A stretch of DNA of 64,000 bases from Meghimatium bilineatum (taxonomy: Eukaryota > Mollusca > Gastropoda > Stylommatophora > Philomycidae): positions 102,757,587 to 102,821,586 of the forward strand of contig CM067322.1 in the NCBI GenBank assembly GCA_034231615.1, read 5' to 3'. How positions within the stretch are numbered: the first letter of the stretch is position 1; every line of letters starts with the position of its first letter. The notes beneath the pieces were generated by a model. The model searched no databases. It was given only the letters and a program-made list of their open reading frames with translations, and was not told the DNA's origin. The translations under genes and the position numbers were made by a program. Below, one piece after another: positions 33,281 to 48,400 of the stretch.

Positions 33281-33568
33281 CATGTGGTTGTGTCTGTGGG
33301 TCTCACCAATAGCCCACTAGACAAACCACCCATGCGACAGAAAACCTTAGTAGATGACATGCCGTTATATTGAGACTCTTTTGTGGAAGCGTTGTAGCAT
33401 GTCATCTATACAATTATAGACACCTTCTGAGTAGAAGACTCCTTCAATAAGCATTGTACTAAGCTGAAAGCTGAAGTTCCCTGGGTATGAAAGAAAGCTA
33501 AGAAAAACCACTCTGCTGCACATATGAGTAAGAATTAATCGCTCGCAATTCCTGGGGTTCTCAAACAA
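33281..33568 (+). repeat. Dispersed repeat R, about 285 bp, copy 1
   Basis: Shares GTCTGTGGGTCTCACCAATG, ACAGAAATCCTTAGTAGATG, ACAATTATA...CCCTCTGAGTAGAAG and TCCTGGGTATGAAAGAAAGC-type blocks with 53,146-53,432 and, inverted, 63,252-63,515. It can form a hairpin: TAGATGACATGC at 33351-33362 pairs with GCATGTCATCTA at 33397-33408. No coding capacity is seen. It is likely a SINE or MITE family that I do not recognise. Confidence 0.8.
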
Positions 33569-33684
33569 ACAAACATCGAGAAAAGATATGTGGTCACGGT
33601 CACCATATAACATTATATTATTCAAATGTTGGACACATGCAGTAGAAATTCAATAGAAGTTGACATCGCCAGATCAAATAGCTT

Positions 33685-33884
33685 TCACACGCTTCCAGAC
33701 TACCAACAGATAGCCTGCCACAAATGGCCATGACACACAGACATAACGGCTATAAAGCCAGAGGCTGACCATGTAAAAGATGAATCACAGAAATCAAAGA
33801 AGCTACAGGAACAAGCTTACAAACAACACACAATAATGTCATCTCCAGAGAACTCTTCCACCTCTGATGCCGTGGCCAAAGCGT

Positions 33885-33886
<2 letters not shown>
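33685..33886 (+). mobile_element. LINE family B, 3' end only, followed by GATA array
   Basis: From CTTCCAGACTACCAACAGAT to the junction GCGTATAGATAGATAG this matches the 3' end of the LINE at 12,048-12,270 (minus strand) over about 200 bp. As there, the tail runs straight into a long tetranucleotide array. The 5' truncation is extreme. Confidence 0.88.
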
Positions 33887-34588
<702 letters not shown>

Positions 34589-34916
34589 ACAGATAAATTA
34601 TTTAAAATCCGGAAGGATCGACAAGTAAATTGAAAATAATCGAGGGATAGTAACTCAAAACTAAAACGCAACAAACAAAAAAGTCAAGACTTATTGCGGA
34701 ACAATTAGTGATAATTTAACAAAGATATGACTTGATGAGCATGATTGTGAAAATACAGGCGGGGATACATTCGGCAACAGAACTGAATGCAGTGAAGAAT
34801 TCCCGTGTGCGTAAATAAACTTTTATTTTTGTGCCGGGACATACATGATTCCGGGGTAATGAGAGAGCAGATAGGTTGGTTGCACACGCTGCTACTACGG
34901 TGATGCTACTACGGTT
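34589..34916. other. Intergenic, no gene seen
   Basis: AT-rich sequence between the GATA array and a LINE fragment. A tandem GCTACTACGGTGAT/GCTACTACGGTTAT pair lies at 34,891-34,919. Confidence 0.4.
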
Positions 34917-35540
34917 ATCATGTGAAAAAACTCAATCATTTTCATACAAATTGTCTCAGAAAAGTTATGAACATCAGATGGCAAGACAAGATTCCAGATA
35001 CCACTGTCCTTGATAGAGCTGGTATCCCAAGCATTGACACGATCCTGATGCAGACACAGATTCGTTGGGCAGGTCATTTGGTACGTATGCCAGACCATCG
35101 TCTGCCAAAGATACTTCTCTATGGTGAGCTAGAGAAGGGTATACGATCTCAAGGTGGCCAAAGGAAGCGCTACAAGGACTCGTTAAAGAACTAACTGAAA
35201 GCCTTTGAAATAGACCACGATACATGGGAAGAACTTGCACAAAATAGATCTACATGGCGTTCTAAAATAAAAAAGAGCGCATCATCTTGTGAAAAGAAAA
35301 GAAATGCAGCAGCTCAACAGCGGAGAGCAGCTAGAAAGTCACGGATAGACCAAGATCCGTATACAGTCGTCATTCCATGTCCAAACTGGCCAAGGACATT
35401 TACAGCTCGAATAGGGCTCATTAGCCATCTACGAACTCATAATCAAGGACATAACTAAAATTGAATTTTCAAAAGTGGATGTAACATATGGTCATCATCA
35501 CTTGTGATGGACGAACAACAACAACAACGGCTGTTATTGG
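34917..35540 (+). mobile_element. LINE family C (C2H2-tailed), 3' end, CAA tail
   Basis: The translation reads KLNHFHTNCLRKVMNIRWQD, then LDRAGIPSIDTILMQTQIRW and a basic stretch (KSASSCEKKRNAAAQQRRAA). It ends in CPNWPRTFTARIGLISHLRT followed by HNQGHN and a stop, a C2H2-like finger. One stop occurs after DSLKN. The 3' UTR GGTCATCATCACTTGTGATG leads to CGAACAACAACAACAACGG, a likely CAA-type tail. It matches the minus-strand copy at 2,935-3,650. Confidence 0.85.
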
Positions 35541-35584
35541 AGCAACTATGGGCCACTGTATGTGATACAATATCACACCATATG

Positions 35585-35800
35585 TTGCGATGGATCGGGC
35601 AGACATTTTGAACGCCCTACGGGAAAACGCACGAACAAATGACAGTATAAGTGACGATGACTCTTGTTCCATGGCTAGAATAAGGGAGCTTGGTTTGAAA
35701 TGTAGTGTCGCTAGAAAGGAGCGGTTTCGTGGGCGAGAAAAAATGATGGTCAAAGGCGTACTGGGACCGTCAGTCGATGTGTAATGGCAGATACACTCAA
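35585..35800 (+). mobile_element. LINE C-terminal fragment related to the 30.4-kb RNase H family
   Basis: ADILNALRENARTNDSISDD, then SMARIRELGLKCSVARKERF, parallels ADILIALRES ... SISRIRELVVRMGLVRREHI at 30,600-30,470. The start is arbitrary and no other domain is left. Confidence 0.6.
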
Positions 35801-36419
35801 GGAGATATCTGAGCACCTATAGACTTATCCGGAGTACAGTGACGATGATTCAACGACTAAGATATTTCTTTTTAAGAAAGTGGACAAAACAGTTTAGTTT
35901 TGAGAAAATAACCCTAAATCCCCAGGTCTGCACGAAAAAACCCAGATCTTAAGCATAGTGGTGGTAACGCTTCTTGAACCATGTTTCACTCTATTCGTCT
36001 GAAAATCCTGTTGTGATTTTCATCAGTCGAGCTCTTGCATTATAAAAATTTTAATGGCTTATTTAATCTCTTGTACAAGAAAGCAAATTAGTTTAATGTA
36101 AATTTTGCTTTCAAGTCTACACTTAAATCTGTACCTCAAGAGTTATCTATGGATGTAGTAAGTATCAATATTGTCTGTTCTCTGCTTTTGCTGTGAGGTG
36201 TCGCAGGATTGAATGACGATCGGTTTTCGGGCTATTTGACCTTTGATATGCAGTAGTTTAATTTTGACACCACAATTATAGACATTATTATTGAAGCTCT
36301 GTACAAAAATGCAAATCAAAATATAGTGTAGGCATTAGCCTAATCATTATGATTATGGTATATATTAGGTATTAGCACTAAATTTTCAAATTGGGTTTAT
36401 AACATTATAAACACCACAG
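35801..36419. other. Intergenic, no gene seen
   Basis: AT-rich sequence without recognised motif. Confidence 0.4.
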
Positions 36420-37262
36420 TTAGATAGCCCTTGAAATTTGCAATTCAACGATACCTCAACCAAGTCTGTAGGTCGATTCTGTGAAAAGTTATGAATTTTT
36501 TTTGTCGAAATTTCAGGAAAAGATAATTACATGGGAACATATAATAAAATATGAACGGACTGATGATGAAAGTTGTGACCAAGAATTGAAGCAGAACTAG
36601 CATTTTATGAAATATTTCAGTTATTTATGATAATATATGCATAAAACTATACATTTTTGTGTCAGGGAAGGCAAGACGCATCTGTTGATTATACTGTACC
36701 AATTGTCAGGCATAATTGGGGCTAATTAATATTCAAAATGGTGGCTAATTTGCATAATTTACTTGTAATTTAATTGTCTAATTATTAATTATTTCACTTA
36801 TTTATGATAAAACACCATACAAACTATACATTTTTGTGTTCGGGAAGGCAAGACGCATCTGTTGAATATACTGTACCAATTGTCAGGCATAATTGGGGCT
36901 AATTAATATTCAAAATGGTGGCTGATTTGCATAATTTACTTGTAATTTAATTGTCTAATTATTAATTATTTCACTTATTTATGATAAAACACCATACAAA
37001 CTATACATTTTTGTGTTCGGGAAGGCAAGACGCATCTGTTGAATATACTGTACCAATTGTCAGGCATAATTGGGGCTAATTAATATTCAAAATGGTGGCT
37101 AATTTGCATAATTTACTTGTAATTTAATTGTCTAATTATTAATTATTTCACTTATTTATGATAAAACACCATACAAACTATACTTTTTTGTGTTCGGGAA
37201 GGCAAGACGCATCTGTTGAATATACTGTACCAATTGTCAGGCATAATTGGGGCTAATTAATA
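36420..37262 (+). repeat. Dispersed repeat P with ~178-bp tandem units, about four copies
   Basis: Starting near 36,610 a unit of about 178 bp recurs: CATTTTTGTGTTCGGGAAGG, CAAGACGCATCTGTTGAATA, CAGGCATAATTGGGGCTAAT and TAATATTCAAAATGGTGGCT. The last copy is cut at TAATTAATAAGAAAATTC. The left part (36,440-36,600) and one unit match 27,290-27,830 in reverse orientation. Confidence 0.9.
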
Positions 37263-38383
37263 AGAAAATTCTGGAGGTAAGGTAGGACATAGCGAATGCC
37301 AACTGACTAGAGTACAGGAACTGTATGGCGAATAACTAAGTGGGATGAAAAAATGCAGAGGTGGAGAATACAAGAGGAAAAAAGAAAAGAAGAAAAAAAG
37401 AAGAAAATATGTGGTGGATAGACGGAAGCCCCGAGACGGAGATACGCCAGCAAGAAAGTAAAGTGTGGGTGGGAGGGATGAGGGAACCCAGATGCCTAAA
37501 GCCTTATGCATTAGGTCTCCAGTCATAACATCACTGTCACTATCAGAATTAAATAGAATATCCAATAATGCATCTTAAAAATTATCTTTACTGTAATTCT
37601 AATTTATACCTAGACCTACTAATAATGTTTGAATAGAAGCTATCTGAGTTCGATTACAGTGACAGTGAGACACAAACACTTGTCATCGTCATGGTAACAT
37701 GGGCTGCAAGCATTCTGACGCGCTGACATGTTTTTTATCTGTACCCTTGAATAATTTAATACAATACTGTTTGAAGACATTTCAATAAACACTAGTACAT
37801 AGTGTCACATTAAATTAACTAAAGGATGATAAGATGTAGAAATTCATTAAACTGTAACTTAAATTTTTAACATTATACACGAATATCGATAATTAACGGC
37901 GCGGCAACATTGAACAGCCGAAAACGAACTCTAAAGTTAGTAGCGTGGTCGGTCGATCACCATAGCATTTTTAAAATTTAATAATAATTAATAGGTACTT
38001 CTAGAAATGTTAAAATTTGGTACATAAAGATAGAAATGGTTGCTGAATATGTTAGACATGGTTTCACATATTAATTTTAATCAAAATTTAGAAATATACG
38101 TGTGCAAAGACAAAAAACACCTACCTCGTCTTGTTTAATTGCTTGGTGTTAATTGTAGATAAGGTATCTCCAACATACCTAATCTTAATACACTGCAGAA
38201 ATGGATGATAAAAAGTATACAGTTCACTTTTATATGATCTAAAACTGCGTGGCGTCACTAAATGACAATTCCATTGGATATTACACACGTGGTCCATGAA
38301 AAAATGAAAATGTCGGCACATGGCATTTTTATCAAGGGACACTACTCTAAATATCTTTTTGCGGAAATATTTCGATTAGTGCT
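37263..38383. other. Intergenic, no gene seen
   Basis: Includes an A/G-rich run near 37,375-37,410. ORFs in it are short with no recognised motif. Confidence 0.4.
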
Positions 38384-38445
38384 AATGCCTATATATATAT
38401 ATATAATATATATATATATAATTTCATATATATATATATATATAT

Positions 38446-41258
<2,813 letters not shown>

Positions 41259-41860
41259 GTCTAAATAATTATGCCGCTTGCAGAACTTTAGTACAGTTAT
41301 AGGATACTGCTAGATTTTAGGACCCTTGGAGGGGGGGGGGGAAGAGTTAGGCTTATAGTGTTACAATAAATCTAATACTAGTTCCTGTCCCACGCTTTCA
41401 TGGTGAGGGAGACAAAGAAGTGTACTCTTGCTATGATAATTTATTACTTCCCCTGACAATATTAACAAATAGCGGGTGTATCTGCATTTAGAATCATGTA
41501 AATATAATGAAAGGGAGGGTGTATTATGAATGGGAACATGCGGGGGCTAGGGTGCTTTGTGTGGGGTTAGGCAGGTGGCCAGTAGTTTCCCATTTCCTCC
41601 AATATGACATAAAACGGATTCACGTTGGCATGTAACCGAGATCGCCACATGAACTCGGCCAGGTAACTTTCTAAGTGGTACCATGTTGTTTCTTGTTTCA
41701 CCACTTGGCACTTCTCCACATACGTTCAATTGTCTGTGTGTGAACCCGTCTCCGGATCATGAAGGTTGTACCAATGATTCACTGTGAGGTGAGTAAAAGC
41801 GGCTCTTTTAATCTCTGTCATTTGTTAGTCTCGTCAGCACATCAGAGTTTATTGTTGTAG
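41259..41860. promoter_or_regulatory. Putative 5' region of ADAT3 (candidate UTR exon donor at 41788)
   Basis: There is no coding exon that fits the ADAT3 phase. A consensus donor CTGTGAG/GTGAGT lies at 41788/41789, before the acceptor at 42345, so a 5' UTR exon ending there is possible. A G run occupies 41331-41341. This is inference only. Confidence 0.25.
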
Positions 41861-41861
41861 T

Positions 41862-42177
41862 AGTAGTATCTCATACAAGACAACTAATGCAATTTTTGGG
41901 GTGAGTTGACTGACATATCCCATGAAGGGTCAAAGTGACCAAGAAGCCATACTGAACCAGATATATTGTGCCAAAAAAGTGTAGATATTACATCTAGGCA
42001 GCGTAGATATCACACCTACACAGTGTAGATATTACATCTAGACAGTGTAGATATCACACCTAGACAGTGTAGATATTACACCTAGACAGTGTAGATATTA
42101 CACCTATGCAGTGAACCATAGCACCATTAATTCTATTCTCTGAACTATATCCTTCTAATCTGCAGAAATGTGAGTGG
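41862..42177 (+). mobile_element. SINE, type 1, split by an internal 24-27-bp minisatellite
   Basis: The head (CATACAAGACAACTAATGCA, GACATATCCCATGAAGGGTC, CCAAGAAGCCATACTGAACC) is followed by tandem CAGTGTAGATATCACACCTA units at about 41,975-42,112. The SINE then resumes (GTGAACCATAGCACCATTAA, ATTCTCTGAACTATATCCTT, CTAATCTGCAG). The expanded unit sits exactly where other copies have GGTGCAGATATTGCAGC. Confidence 0.75.
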
Positions 42178-42312
42178 ACACACATAGTAGTGATGTAGTG
42201 TGTAGTATCACATAGTAGTGATGTATTGTGTAGTATCACATAGTAGTGATGTATTGTGTAGTATCACATAGTAGTGATGTAGTGTGTAGTATCACATAGT
42301 AGTGATGTATGT
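42178..42312. repeat. ~30-bp tandem repeat, about four copies
   Basis: GTATCACATAGTAGTGATGT followed by AGTGTGTA or ATTGTGTA, immediately upstream of the first ADAT3 coding exon. Confidence 0.9.
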
Positions 42313-42345
42313 TCAATAAACTGTAATGTCCCAAATTTATTTCAG

Positions 42346-42486
42346 ATATGAGAATGCTGATACAGCCATGAGAAATTGTGAGCAGCCAAATCCTGTCCTA
42401 GCAGATATTTATCTGAAACCTGTTGATCTTATCGACGTGTTTGTTGCTAATATAACAGATAAGAAACAAACAGCACGGATAATAAA
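42346..42486 (+). CDS. ADAT3: ADAT3 exon with start codon
   Basis: Acceptor TTTATTTCAG, donor ATAATAAA/GTATGA. ATG at 42368 in context ACAGCCATGAG. Encodes MRNCEQPNPVLADIYLKPVD onward to KKQTARII. If an upstream ATG joins in frame, the protein would be longer. Confidence 0.85.
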
Positions 42487-45400
42487 GTATGAACTCATAG
42501 CACCCATATGTTGTGTTGTGTACTAATATATGTTGTGTTGTATAGTATACAAATCTACTGTGTTTAGTTTACCATAGGATTTGCCCATATGGCAATGAGT
42601 GCCTAGAATTCTAGTTCAGGGAGCAAAGAATAGGACCATTGTCTTCTTTCCAGGCATCTCGTAAGAGGCGATCAAGAAAAGTTATGGGATAAGCTGACAA
42701 CCTGTCACCTGTGACACATGCTGACAACCTGTCACCTGTGATACATGCTGACAACCCATCACCTGTGATACATGCTGATGACATGTGACACATGCTGACA
42801 ACCTGCGACACATGCTGACAACCCATCACCTGTGATACATGCTGATGACATGTGACACATGCTGACAACCCATCACCTGTGACACATGCTGACAACCCAT
42901 CACCTGTTAACAAACCAAATTTTGTATCAATTTTTTACTTTTGTCTTCTATCAAATAATTCCCATGGATGATCAAGTGATGCAGGCCAGTGGAGATTGCA
43001 GCATTGTTCTATTGTGACGACTCCTAGGTGACAGGAAAGGCTAAAAATGCCATCACTGTGTGGATGGGTCAACAAATCTGAAGAATGATGATGCAGAAGT
43101 GTGCACTGTTTTTCTGATGAGATGTGGTGACCCAGAAATACGGGTGCACTGGAATGTTGCCTTTTTTGGGACTAAACCATCCCCTTTCTCTTTGCGATAA
43201 CCATATATATATATATATGAGTCCCAGTGACAACTGAGAAGAACATGTACTTTTGTGTGAAGGGTTATGAACTGTCAAGAGCTACCTGCTCACTGCTAAA
43301 GCAATTATATCATTATCACCTTAGGTATATAAATCTATGACTCAATTCTGGTACAATTTTTCAGGGAGCTGGCTGTAAGATATCCTCTAGGTGATCTGCA
43401 ACACTTGAAAAGAGTTCGACCACAAACAGGAAAAGGTAATCAATATCTAGTTATGTAACAGTCACTGAATACAGATGTGTTAGGCCATTGGTACACATAA
43501 AACAGCAAAATAATGCATTTCAATTCTCTGGACTACATTCTGCTGGAAATATTTTCGGATCATTGTCCTGCTGACAGCGAGATCCAGCGGGAGTTTGAGA
43601 ATGAATGCTGAAGAAGTTAGGTAACAATTAACATGATGTTTGTAGATTAGGGTTATTTAGGATACCACTTCTTCTCCTTTCCTTCTCAAACTACTGCAGA
43701 TTAGCAGGATTTAGTCCAGAGAACGGAATGAGCTATGTCAGGGTTTCTCATGTACTGCATCATGTCCTCTTGTACTGCATGATGTCCTCTTGTACTGCAT
43801 CATGTCCTCTTGTATTGGATCATGTCCTCTATAAAATGTCCTCTTGTATTGCATCATGTCCTCTTGTACTGCATCATGTTCTCATGACAACATGACCACA
43901 GATTCGTAATGCAAAAGAAGGTAGTGAACTGATAAATTTTAATTATCAATTTTGTAAGTCAAACTCTACTCATTATTTCTCACTGCTCTTCTACTAGATG
44001 GGGTTCTACAGATTGTGCTCTACAAACCACCGTCTGAAAGCTGTGATGCTGGGTCAGGTAACGGGTACTGTAATGATGTCCATGGCATTGAAGGTCTGGG
44101 GTCACCATATCTAGTAAAAGTACCTGTGACTCAACCCTTGACTAGACTTCAGTACAATCAGGCATCACAATTTTGGCCAGTCAATTTTCATGAAAGCAAA
44201 GAGTGAGATTGTGAATTTTTCTTTTTGCTTATCTAACTTAAGTAAACTTGATTATAAATCTGAACATAAAATTTATGTAAACTTTATAAAGTATTTGGGA
44301 ATTTGTTTATACTCGTGAAATTGGTTGTAACATTCATTTATTTGTACACTTAACAAATGAGTTGGGTGTCAGCTGAAGCTTCCGCCCGTCTCCAAGTTAT
44401 CATATATTATGTCTACTTTCTCCAAGTTATCATATATTATATCTACTTTCTCCAAGTTATCATATATTATATCTACTTTCTCCAAGTTATCATATATTAT
44501 ATCTACTTTCTCCAAGTTATCATATGGTATATCTACTTTCTCCAAGTTATCATATATTATATCTACTTCTCCAAGTTATCATATATTATATCTACTTCTC
44601 CAAGTTATCATATATTATATCTACTTTCTCCAAGTTATCATATATTATATCTACTTTCTCCAAGTTATCATATATTATATCTACTTTCTCCAAGTTATCA
44701 TATGGTATATCTACTTTCGGCGCAAATTTGATTTCGTCCACCGTTGTGACATTTGCAGTGTTAGATAAGTTGCATAAAATTATAGATTTTTGTAAATGGG
44801 GGTTAAAAGGATTAGAATTAGTTTATAGTTTTTTTAGGAGGGAGAAGGGTTAGAATCAGTGTTTAGATTTTTAAAAATTGTGAATTTAAAAAGGCATGAC
44901 TCGATATGATTTTTATAGCACAACGGTGGACGCAATCAAATTTTTACCCTACTTTCTTCAAGTTATCATATATTATATCTACTTTCTCCAAGTTATCATA
45001 TATTATATCTACTTTCTTCAAGTTATCATATATTATATCTACTTCTCCAAGTTATCATATATTATATCTACTTTCTCCAAGTTATCATATATTATATCTA
45101 CTTTCTTCAAGTTATCATATATTATATCTACTTCTCCAAGTTATCATATATTATATCTACTTCTCCAAGTTATCATATATTATATCTACTTTCTTCTAGT
45201 TATCATATATTATATCTACTTTCTTCAAGTTATCATATATTATATCTACTTTTTCCAAGTTATCATATATTATATCTACTTTCTCCAAGTTATCATATAT
45301 TATATCTACTTCTCCAAGTTATCATATGGTGTATCTACTTTCTTCTAGTTATCATATGATATATCTGTCTCCAAGTTATCATATATTATATCTACTTTCT

Positions 45401-48400
45401 CCAAGTTATCATATGGTATATCTACTTTCTCCAAGTTATATGGTATATCTACTTTCTCCAAGTTATCATATATTATATCTACTGTCTCCAAGTTATCATA
45501 TATTATATCTACTTTCTCCAAGTTATCATATATTATATCTACTTTCTCCAAGTTATCATATATTATATCTACTTTCTCCAAGTTATCATATATTATATCT
45601 ACTTTCTCCAAGTTATCATATGGTATATCTACTTTCGGCGCAAATTTGATTTCGTCCACCGTTGTGACATTTATAGTGTTAGATAAGTTGCATAAAATTA
45701 TAGATTTGTGTAAATGGGGGTTAAAAGGATTAGAATTAGTTTATAGTTTTTTTAGGAGGGAGAAGGGTTAGAATCAGTGTTTAGATTTTTAAAAATTGTG
45801 AATTTAAAAAGGCATGACTCGATATGATTTTATAGCACAACGGTGGACGCAATCAAATTTTTACCCTACTTTCTTCAAGTTATCATATATTATATCTACT
45901 TTCTCCAAGTTATCATATATTATATCTACTTTCTTCAAGTTATCATATATTATATCCACTTTCTTCAAATTATCATATATTAATCTACTTCTCCAAGTTA
46001 TCATATATTATATCTACTTCTCCAAGTTATCATATATTATATCTACTTTCTTCAAGTTATCATATATTATATCTACTTTCTTCAAGTTATCATATATTAT
46101 ATCTACTTTCTTCAAGTTATCATATATTATGTCTACTTTCTCCAAGTTATCATATATTATATCTACTTCTCCAAGTTATCATATATTATATCTACTTCTC
46201 CAAGTTATCATATATTATATCTACTTTCTTCTAGGTATCATTTATTATATCTACTTTCTTCAAGTTATCATATATTATATCTACTTTCTCCAAGTTATCA
46301 TATATTATATCTACTTTCTCCAAGTTATCATATATTATATCTACTTTTTCCAAATTATCATATGGTATATCTACTTTCTCCAAGTTATCATATATTATAT
46401 CTACTTTCTCCAAGTTATCATATATTATATCTACTTTCTCCAAGTTATCATATATTATATCTACTTCTCCAAGTTATCATATGGTATATCTACTTTCTTC
46501 TAGTTATCATATGATATATCTGTCTCCAAGTTATCATATATTATATCTACTTTCTCCAAGTTATCATATGGTATATCTACTGTCTCCAAGTTATCATATA
46601 TTATATCTACTGTCTCCAAGTTATCATATATTATATCTACTGTCTCCAAGTTATCATATATTATATCTACTGTCTCCAAGTTATCATATATTATATCTAC
46701 TGTCTCCAAGTTATCATATATTATATCTACTGTCTCCAAGTTATCATATATTATATCTACTTTCTCCAAGTTATCATATATTATATCTACTGTCTCCAAG
46801 TTATAATATATTATATCTACTTTCTCCAAGTTATCATATGATATATCTACTGTCCTGGACATTCTGTTGTTCACCAGTAATGAGAAAGCGAACAGACTTG
46901 TATTCAAATATCTCAAATCTGTGAAATGATGATGTACAAGGAGGATGTAGCTGAATGTAGAAAGTACAATAGATGACACATCAAGGCTTCAATCAACAGA
47001 ATTTATTTATTTGCTGTTAGTTAATGGTATCATAAGAGTGGGAATCTGAGGGAATGGTGTCGTAAGAATGGTAACTTGAGAGAATGGTATTGTAAGAATG
47101 GGAACTTGAGGGAATGGTATTGTAAGAATGGGAACTTGAGAGAATGGTATTGTAAGAATGGGAACTTGAGAGAATGGTATCGTAAGAATGGGAACTTGAG
47201 AGAATGGTATCGTAAGAATGGGAACTTGAGAGAATGGTATCGTAAGAATGGGAACTTGAGAGAATGGTATTGTAAGAATGGGAACTTGAGAGAATGGTAT
47301 CGTAAGAATGGGAACTTGAGAGAATGGTATCGTAAGAATGGGAACTTGAGAGAATGGTATCGTAAGAATGGGAACTTGAGGGAATGGTGTCGTAAGAATG
47401 GGAACTTGAGAGAATGGTATCGTAAGAATGGGAACTTGAGAGAATGGTATTGTAAGAATGGGAACTTGAGAGAATGGTATCGTAAGAATGGGAACTTGAG
47501 AGAATGGTATCGTAAGAATGGGAACTTGAGGGAATGGTGTCGTAAGAATGGGAACTTGAGAGAATGGTATCGTAAGAATGGGAACTTGAGAGAATGGTGT
47601 CGTAAGAATGTGAACTTGAGAGAATGGTATCGTAAGATACCTGAGGGACATAAAAAGGAGTTTTTTTTAAACCACAGAACGAAACTATGAACATGCATAA
47701 CCTTGTACATTTACTGGAGGTGGCTATGTACAGAGTCATCAGTAGAAATTCTATTAATAATGATAATTCTACTGACACCATTTTCCCCCCGATTGCATGT
47801 GTTTCACTAGCCCTCATATCTTTAGCACGTTGGGCTTTTCCCCAACATTGAGCATTTATCTCTGTATCAATTTGATTGTTCCCCAACGCTTAACCAAGTT
47901 TTTATAATGGGGTTTGACTGTATACATATGATATCAGTATATATTTTAATTCTCTCTGGCAGTATTGAAGTCATGCAGTTATGTGAACTATTGTTGTCAA
48001 TAGTGGTCAACATTGTCACCACTGATTGGTTGTAGACTGTCATGTGATTGCATGTCTGCATACAAAATGGTGGAACATACTTTCAAGATAAACATCCCTT
48101 GTAAGTTGGAGTATTATTCTCAAGACACTGCACACAGCTGAGAGTTGGAGTATTCTGGGTACAGCTGAGTGTTGGAGTATTCTGTGTACAGTTGAGTGTT
48201 GGAGTATTCTGTGTACAGTTGAGTGTTGGAGTATTCTGTGTACAGTTGAGAGTTGGAGTATTCTGGGTACAGCTGAGAGTTGGAGTATTCTGGGTACAGC
48301 TGAGTGTTGGAGTATTCTGTGTACAGTTGAGTGTTGGAGTATTCTGTGTACAGTTGAGTGTTGGAGTATTCTGTGTACAGTTGAGAGTTGGAGTATTCTG

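Larger units (their letters stand above)
44390..46855. repeat. 30-bp satellite in three blocks with two embedded MITEs
   Basis: The unit CTCCAAGTTATCATATATTA plus TATCTACTTT fills 44,390-44,717, 44,950-45,635 and 45,869-46,855. Variants are 29 bp (ACTTCT), TTCAAG for TCCAAG, ATGGTATA for ATATTATA, and ACTGTC for ACTTTC. The two spacers are copies of one MITE at the same unit position, showing a higher-order duplication of about 918 bp. The array lies in ADAT3 intron 3, and its long ORFs are artefacts. Confidence 0.97.

Noticed and set aside
41763-41788. Short ATG exon MKVVPMIHCE before a GTGAGT donor as ADAT3 exon 1
   Set aside because: Its phase does not match the acceptor at 42345: joining gives a stop at once. 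It could only be a non-coding exon.
47007-47886. Several overlapping ORFs, up to 289 codons
   Set aside because: All are phases of the 30-bp satellite, open in several frames. No domain in the flanks.
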